This document shows, piece after piece, positions 58,143-64,000 of a DNA stretch of 64,000 bases. Origin of the DNA: Gemmatimonadota bacterium. GTDB lineage: Bacteria; Gemmatimonadota; Gemmatimonadetes; Gemmatimonadales; GWC2-71-9. The DNA is taken from NCBI GenBank assembly GCA_016720805.1, contig JADKJZ010000007.1, forward strand, positions 46,141 to 110,140. The letters run 5' to 3'. Under the pieces are notes generated by a model. It was not told the DNA's origin. It worked only from the letters and a program-made list of their open reading frames with translations, and searched no databases. A program made the translations under genes and the position numbers. Position 1 is the stretch's first letter. Every line of letters begins with the position of its first letter.

Positions 58143-59202
58143 TGGCCAAGGACACCTGCCTCGAGTGCGGCAAGCCGTTTCCCGCCAACAAGGAGCTGGC
58201 GGCCGTGCCAAACGGGCGCCTCGTCGGGTTCGACCCCGATGCCAACCGCGTCTGGCGGATCTGCGCCAAGTGCCACCACTGGAACCTACTCGGCCCCGAG
58301 GCGTCTGCCGCCGCGATTCCCGAACTCACGGCGCGCGCTTCGATGGACTACCGAGCGCTGGGCCGGAGGGATTGGGGAAAGCGAAGGTCTCCAACAAGCT
58401 GGACCTGTACCGCGTGGGTGGGCCGCAGGAGCGGGCGGCGGCGAGCCTCGCGATCGCGTTGGCGAAGCGCGAGATGACGTCCAGCGCGGTCACGGGAATT
58501 TCGGTGACTCTGGTGGTCTTTGGCTCATTGCAGGTGTGGAGTCAGATCCTTGTGCTGCGCGCACTTGGGCTTGAATACGTCACGGGCATCTGCTTGTTCA
58601 TGGGGATCAGCGGGCTCTTCCTCCCGTTCAAGGCGCGGAAACGCTGGGCCGATCGTTACCTCCCACTCCCCATGGCGCTGTTGGGTTTACTTCTGGCAGC
58701 AAACGGCTTTCTCACGACATCCTGGATACTCGCCTGCGTCCTTGCGGCGGTTGTGTTCGGAATTGCTTTCCGCTTCGAGAAGAAGTCCCCGAACGCGCTC
58801 GTCTGGACGCCTGGTCTTGATGACCTCGGCCTCAAGGAACGGTGGGGCGCCCCGGTGGCAGTGCGTGAGATACCATTTCTGCTCGACCCTCCCGATGTGA
58901 GCTCCACGGAAGCGACTGAGGCAAGTCTGCGGGCCGAGACACTCGGGAGCCTGCGTGCAGCGTTGGCACAAGTCTGTGAGGAACTCGGACAACCTGAAGG
59001 GCGCCTGGTGATCGCTGACCTTTCCAGAGAGCATCTCCTGCTACTGGCGATGGCGGCGCGCATCTCACAGGTGGAACCGCAGGCAGCGATTCGCTCGGGA
59101 GTAGCTGACGCCAAAGCAATTGCCGAGGAAGCCGAATCCCTCGACCACGCCCCTACCCTCCCAACACCTCGCGCACCTTCGTCGCCAACTCTTCCGGCGT
59201 GA
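58142..59202 (+). CDS. Zinc-ribbon membrane protein, paralogue 3 (frameshifted near 58335)
   Basis: Third copy. It starts AKDTCLECGKPFPANKELAA with an intact zinc ribbon (CLEC, CAKCHHWNLLG), then loses frame. Against paralogue 2 there is an extra GC in the run at 58331-58338. Removing it gives RFDGLPSAGPEGLGKAKVSN and a frame that continues through four helices (SVTLVVFGSLQVWSQILV, VTGICLFMGISGLFLPF, PMALLGLLLAANGFL, ILACVLAAVVFGIAF) and a soluble domain (NALVWTPGLDDLGLKERWG). The end lacks the shared RPPGGA and reads HAPTLPTPRA, overlapping the convergent kinase by 50 bases, so the 3' end may also contain an error. Confidence 0.65.
58235..58442 (+). repeat. Direct repeat, copy 2 (within paralogue 3)
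   Basis: Partner of the repeat at 57207-57412. Besides two substitutions, it carries the 2-base GC insertion that breaks the reading frame here, giving an internal control that the break is recent or artificial. Confidence 0.85.
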
Positions 59203-61524
59203 ACGGCTTCGGCAGGAACGGCACGTCGCCATGCTCGGCGGCCACGAGTTCTTCGCTGTAGCCCGACATCAGCAGCACCTTCATCTGCGGATGCCGCTCG
59301 CGAATCCGGCGCGACAGCTCGCCGCCGCCCATTCCCGGCATCACCATGTCGGTCAGCAGCATGTCGATCGTGCCGCCATGACTTGCATCCAGGGCCAGCG
59401 CCTCCGCCCCGCTCGCCGCACTGAGCACGACATACCCGAGCTGCGTCAGCACCCGATCGACGAGCTTTCGCACCTGCGCCTCATCCTCCGCGACCAGGAT
59501 CGTCGCGCCACCAGCCGCCCGCTTCTCCGCCGCAGCTGCAGTGGCCGCCGACTCGGCTTCCGCCGCCGCCCGCGGGAAGACCAGCCGGAACAACGCCCCC
59601 TCCCCGACCGTCGACTGCACCTCGATCCGCCCGCCCGCCTGCTCCATGATGCCGTAACAGGTCGCCAGGCCGAGGCCGGTGCCCTGCCCCGCCGGCTTCG
59701 TCGTGAAGAACGGCTCGAAGAGGTGCGCCAGCACTTCCGGCGCGATGCCCTGGCCGGTATCGCGGAAGGTCAGGTGCACCTCATCGCGAATGGCCAACGC
59801 CTGGATGGTGAGCGTGCCGCCCTCGGGCATCGCATCCCGCGCGTTGACCGCCAAGTTGGTCAGCAACTGATCGCCCTGCGTCGGGTCGATGAGGATGGGG
59901 GCCGGGTCCGGAGAGAGGCGAATGCTGAGTGCGACACTGTCGCCCACCAGCTGCCGCAAGCGGCGATTCGCGTCGAGAATCAGCGCGTTGACGTCCACCA
60001 CGCGCGGCTGGACCACCTGACGACGCGCGAACGCCAGCAACTGCGAGGTGAGGTCCGCCGCGCGGGCCGAGGAACGAACGATCTCCTGCACGTCGGCCAG
60101 CGCGTCGGGTTGATCAGCCACGCGCTCCTCGAGGAGGTGGCCGTAGCCGGAGATCGCGGTGATCAGGTTGTTGAAGTCGTGCGCGATCCCGCCGGCCAGT
60201 CGGCCGATCGACTCGAGCCGTGCCGCCCCGGTCAGCCGCCGTTCGAGCTTCCGCTGCTCCGTCACGTCGCGGATGATCATCAGGACGCAACGCATCCCGT
60301 CGATGTCAACGAGCCGACCCGCCAGACGGGTCTCGCGGACCGCGCCATCGGGACGCACCAGCGCGACGGCGAAATCCGTCAGCGTGCCGTCGCGCGAAAT
60401 GGCCCGCACCATCGCCTCGCGGTCGGCCGGCGTCGGCCAGAGCTTCAGCTCCACGGCCGAGCGCCCGAGGACCTCGTCCCGACTCCGCCCCGTGAGCTCA
60501 ACAAAGCCCTCGTTGACTTCGAGCAGCACGCCATCGGCGAAGCGGTCAGGCGACACCGTCCGGCGTCAGCGAAAAGAGTCGCGAGAACTTCTCCTCGCCC
60601 CGAAGGCGTTCCGCCTCGCGCGCGTGGTCGCGACGCCCCACCAGGACGATGGCCAATCCGCCGGCGAGAAGCACGAGGGCCCCCAACGCCGTACGCATCG
60701 GGAAGACGCGCTCCTGGATCGTCGCGTCCCAACCGCCAGCCGGCATCGCCAGCAATTGCCACTGTCGGCCCGAGAACGCGACCGATGCCCGGATGGCCAG
60801 ACCATTCGTCCCGACCAGCGTGGAATCGCCGACGATCAGCGCGCCGCGTTCGTCGACGAGCGCGCTCCGGATATTGGGAAGATTCTCGAGCCCGGCCTCG
60901 ACCGCGATCGGCGCCAGTCGCACCACCACGGCCGCCACGGCGATCACCGAGCCGTTCTCGGCACGGGCAGCGAGCCGCCCGACGAGCCCGGTCCCGCCCT
61001 GGTACAGCTCCGTGGGCCCCGGACACGACGATGCCCGGCTCGGTCAGCGCGCGCCGGAAGTCGGCAACCGTGCCCTCTCGCGAATCCTGCATCACGTTCC
61101 GACCGCTCGCCTGTTCATTGCCGAGCTGCGGCCAGATGTGCGTGATCGTTCCGTCGGGAGCGACGAACTGCACCGCGAGCACGCTGGGCACATCCTGAAG
61201 GATGTCCTGCGCGAAGCGGTCGAACTCCTCCGCCCGATCGGGCTTGTCCCAGTGAATCTCGAGGAAGGAAGAGAGCCCGTGCAACAACGCCATCCGACCG
61301 CGCAATGACGTCTCGAGCGCCGTGGCCGTCGGCACCACCTCGTTGCGCACCGACTCACGCAGCAGTTCGGTGCGCACCCCGGCGTACCAGCGGTCGGCGG
61401 AGATGGCGATCGCGCCGGTGACGGCGACCACGATCAACGCCGTCGTCCAGGCCGAGAAACCAGCACCCCCCCGACGGCGTTCACCGCGGGGGGGCAAAGG
61501 GGCCGGAGGGGCCGGGGTCACCAT
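59153..61524 (-). CDS. Hybrid sensor histidine kinase: CHASE-PAS-HisKA-HATPase-receiver (frameshifted)
   Basis: Reconstructed, this is one kinase of about 790 residues. N-terminal helix (WTTALIVVAVTGAIAISADR), a periplasmic CHASE-like sensor (LLHGLSSFLEIHWDKPDRAE, then FAQDILQDVPSVLAVQFVAP), a second helix (LGALVLLAGGLAIVLVG), PAS (GVLLEVNEGFVELTGRSRDE), acceptor His in GGIAHDFNNLITAISGYG, ATPase boxes NLAVNARDAM, DTGQGI and GTGLGLAT, and a C-terminal receiver with Asp in LLTDMVMPGMGGG and Lys in LPKPF. The frame breaks twice: an extra base in the C run at 61017-61020, and near 60565, where two missing C would restore PDGVALTRFADGV. The uninterrupted C-terminal part is 59153-60556. Its ATG overlaps the fabF stop. 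Confidence 0.75.
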
Positions 61525-62764
61525 CAGAGAGCTCGGACCGCCAACGTCACGTTGTGGCCGCCGAAGCCGAAGGAGCCTGGAGAGCGCGACCCGGACGGGC
61601 TGGCTCCGGTTTCACATTCGGCACGCAATCCAGGTCGCACTCGGGATCGGGATCATCGTTGTTGATGGTCGGCGGGACTTCTCCGGTGCGGGCCACCAGC
61701 AGGGACACGACGGCCTCGATCGCGCCGGCCGCGCCCAGCGCGTGTCCGGTCATCGACTTGGTCGAGGCAAAGATGAGCCGCTTCGCCTGGTCGCCGAAGA
61801 CCGCCTTCACGGCGTTCGTCTCGGCAATGTCACCTTGCGGCGTCGAGGTACCGTGGGCGTTGATGTAGTCGACCTCGTCGAGGGCGATGTTCCCGCTTTC
61901 CAGGCACATCTGCATCGCCTGCATCGCGCCATGACCGTCCGACGGCGGTGAGGTGATGTGATAGGCGTCACCCGACGCGCCGTAGCCGATGACCTCGCCG
62001 AGGATCGTCGCGCCGCGGGCCTTGGCGTGCTCGTATTCCTCGAGCACCATCATCCCGGCACCATCGGCGAGGACAAAGCCGTCACGACCACGATCGAACG
62101 GGCGTGACGCCCTGGCCGGCTCGTCGTTGCGCGTGGAGAGCGCCTTCATGTTGCCAAACGCCGCCACCGTCAGGCCGGTGATCGCGGCCTCGCAGCCGCC
62201 CGCCAGCATCACGTCGGAGATGCCACCCTTGATCAACTGCCACGACGTCCTGATGGCGTGGGCGCCCGAGGCGCATGCCGAGACGGTGGCGAAGTTGGGG
62301 CCGCGGAGGTTGTAGCGAATGGACGCCAATCCCGCCGCGATGTACGGGATGAACATCGGGACGAAGAACGGCGAGACGCGGTCGGGCCCCTTGGTGAGGT
62401 AGGCCTCGACGTTGTCGGTGAAGGTCTGCATGCCGCCGATGCCGGCCCTGATGATGCAGCCGGCCTTGGCGGGATTGATGCTGCCCGGCTCCGCGAGTCC
62501 GGCCTGCACCATCGCCTGATGGGCGGCGGCCAGGCCGTACTGCGCGAAGAGATCGTAGCGTCGTGCTTCCTTCTTGTCGATGTAGGGAGCGGATCGAACC
62601 CCTTCACCTCGCAAGCGAAACGCACCGACGAACGGACGGGATCGAACTTCGTGATCGGCGCCGCGCCGGAGACACCCGCGAGCAGGATTCGTCCAGGACT
62701 CGTCCACGGTCAGCCCCACCGGGGTCACCAGGCCGAGTCCCGTCACCACGACGCGGCGCGTCAA
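61524..62764 (-). CDS. fabF: 3-oxoacyl-ACP synthase II (frameshifted at both ends)
   Basis: Condensing enzyme of fatty acid elongation. The triad is intact: Cys in TVSACASGAHAI, His in INAHGTSTPQGD and His in SMTGHALGAAGAIE; the start MTRRVVVTGLGLVTPVGLTV is canonical (TTG at 62764). Two zones are disturbed. Near 62580-62700 the frame switches and VRFACEVKGFDPL appears in another frame. At the C-terminus the frame runs into RALQAPSASAATT, while another frame gives the expected SFGFGGHNVTLAVRAL and the stop at 61524. The uninterrupted core frame ends at 61547. Follows acpP by one base. Confidence 0.82.
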
Positions 62765-62765
62765 A

Positions 62766-63004
62766 TCACTTCCCCAGCTTGTCGTTCAGGTACTTCAGCG
62801 CATCCCCCACGGTCCGCAGCTTCTCGGCGTCTTCGTCCGGGATGTCGATGTCGAATTCCTTCTCGAAGGCCATCACCAGCTCGACGGTATCCAGGGAGTC
62901 GGCGCCGAGATCCTCCATGAACGCGGCCTCCGGGGAGAGCCCTCGCGCTCGACACCCAGCTCCTCGACAATGATGTCCTTGACCTTCTCCGCCACGTCAC
63001 TCAC
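62766..63004 (-). CDS. acpP: Acyl carrier protein (one-base frameshift)
   Basis: A carrier of about 79 residues. The C-terminal two thirds read in one frame: SPEAAFMEDLGADSLDTVEL, then VMAFEKEFDIDIPDEDAEKL and RTVGDALKYLNDKLGK; the phosphopantetheine Ser is in GADSLDT. The N-terminus SDVAEKVKDIIVEELGVERE lies in a neighbouring frame, joined if the three-C run at 62940-62942 had one more base. The start appears to be GTG at 63004. It sits between fabG and fabF, the usual place. Confidence 0.78.
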
Positions 63005-63041
63005 GTGATGCCTCTGTGCGTTGTGGGAACGATGAACCAGC

Positions 63042-63784
63042 TCAGCCGATCATGCCGCCGTCGACCACCAGGACCTGCCCGGTGAGTAGGCACCCATCTC
63101 CGACGCGAGGAACGCGACGGTTCCTGCGATGTCCGCCGGGGCGCCGAGGCGACCTAACGGGATGGACTCCAATAATGCCGCCCGGGCCGTCTCCGGCAAG
63201 GAGGCCGTCATGTCCGTCTCGATGAACCCCGGGGCGATGCAGTTCACCAGGACGCCCGGGCCGCATACTCCTTCGCGACCGACTTCGAAAGCCGATCAGC
63301 CCCGCCTTGCTGGCCGCATAATTGGCTCTGCCCGGCGTTGCCGGTGATACCGACGACGGAGGTGATGTTGACGATCCGCCCGGAGCGGCGCTTCATCATC
63401 CTTTGATCACCGCCTGCGTGGCCACGAAGGCCCCCGTCAGGTTGGCGGCGAGCACCTCATCCCAGTCGGCCTGGCCGAGCCGGATGAGGAGGTTGTCGCG
63501 GAGTCAGGCCGGCGTTGTGACCAGGATGTCGATCGGGCCGAGCTCCGCCTCACAGGCGGCGATGGCGGCCCGGATCGAATCGGGCTGGGTAACGTCGCAG
63601 GCGAAGCCCCGGGCACGAGGGCCGATCGCCGCCGCGACCTTGGTCGCGTTCGCCGCCGCCGACCGACCGACCACAGCCACTTGCGCGCCAGCGGCGTGCA
63701 GCGTCTCCGGATCGCACGGCCGATGCCGCGCGTGCTGCCGGTCACGAACGTAATGCGCCCGGTGAGATCAAGCGGAAGGCTCAT
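63042..63784 (-). pseudogene. fabG: 3-oxoacyl-ACP reductase, several frameshifts
   Basis: The start MSLPLDLTGRITFVTGSTRG with the NADP-binding GIGRAI and the end LTGQVLVVDGGMIG are unmistakable FabG. Between them, recognisable pieces occur in changing frames: the NNAG/loop region near 63520, Y-x-x-x-K region near 63310 (NYAASKAGL-like), and FIETDMTASLPETARAALLE followed by SIPLGRLGAPADIAGTVAFL near 63130-63220. At least four frame changes are needed. In a growing cell this gene should be essential, so I take the damage as sequence error rather than true decay. Its ATG overlaps the fabD stop (ATGA). Confidence 0.75.
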
Positions 63785-64000
63785 GAGGCGAGGAAGGTCT
63801 CGAGGTCGGTAGCGGTCCCAAGCGGCGTACACGACGCCTCGGGGACGATGCGCTTGAGGAGGCCGGTGAGCACACTGCCCGGGCCGATCTCGAGCCAGCG
63901 CGCCTCTGAAAACTCCCGGGCAATCCGCAGCATCGGGCGACCCAGCGCACCGGGCGGTCAACTGGTCACCAAGCAGGCGGATGGCGTCATTACGATCGTC
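63781..64000 (-). CDS. fabD: Malonyl-CoA:ACP transacylase, C-terminal part
   Basis: Runs off the right edge. The final residues read WLEIGPGSVLTGLLKRIVPE, then ASCTPLGTATDLETFLAS, the typical FabD ending. Upstream the expected QLTAPVRWVAR appears only after a frame change near 63955, so at least one base-count error is present. As first visible gene of the minus-strand fab operon it supplies malonyl-ACP to FabF. Confidence 0.72.

Noticed and set aside
1..64000. CRISPR arrays, tRNA or rRNA genes, transposase or phage genes
   Set aside because: I found no spaced direct repeats, no cloverleaf-like sequences, no conserved rRNA segments, and no transposase or integrase other than the housekeeping Xer recombinase.

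Overview
The window is GC-rich, gene-dense bacterial chromosome without phage, insertion-sequence, CRISPR, tRNA or rRNA signals. Gene content points to Gemmatimonadota or a close relative: five Acidobacteria-type (ADOP) ABC permeases with three PadR regulators, 6-bladed beta-propeller proteins with the N-terminal TRDSAGVRIV signature, a CocE/NonD hydrolase, and menaquinone synthesis by the futalosine route. This assignment rests on family recognition, not on a search.

Layout. (1) 0-7 kb: secreted CocE hydrolase, a propeller gene flanked by two propeller remnants, an AraC regulator and small proteins (NTF2-like, KOW, DUF2164). (2) 7-28 kb: efflux/ABC island. A padR-ADOP pair (minus strand) faces a plus-strand operon of membrane-fusion protein, ATPase, permease, second ATPase, sigma-54 response regulator, histidine kinase and tail-anchored Ser/Thr kinase; two more padR-ADOP pairs and a lone ADOP follow. 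(3) 28-33 kb: PLP decarboxylase, Tat-exported protein, cupin, DUF1801, zinc ribbon and TonB-like proteins. (4) 32.6-40.4 kb: a minus-strand run of a split DUF4331 protein, TPR protein, HupE/UreJ-type membrane protein, secreted protein, ECF sigma factor and anti-sigma factor, divergent from a membrane protein and a multicopper oxidase whose copper motifs are in reversed order. This is the best candidate here for an undescribed system. (5) 40-51 kb: YaeQ, metallophosphoesterase, lipoproteins, the serine operon (DUF1015-serA-serC), dodecin and DUF4112. (6) 50.8-55.9 kb: a tightly overlapping chain mqnE-mqnA-mqnC-ispF-dedA-xerD. (7) 56-59.2 kb: three tandem zinc-ribbon membrane paralogues of unknown function with a near-identical internal repeat. 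(8) 59-64 kb: fabD-fabG-acpP-fabF with a CHASE/PAS hybrid histidine kinase coupled to fabF.

A recurring feature is single-base length changes in short G/C runs that break otherwise well-conserved genes (membrane protein at 5.9 kb, cupin, metallophosphoesterase, lipoprotein at 42.9 kb, 47.4 kb pair, DUF4112 start, zinc-ribbon genes, hybrid kinase, fabF, acpP, fabG, fabD). They become dense toward the right end. Most look like assembly or sequencing errors rather than biology, so each such gene is described by its reconstructed product and the break is stated.
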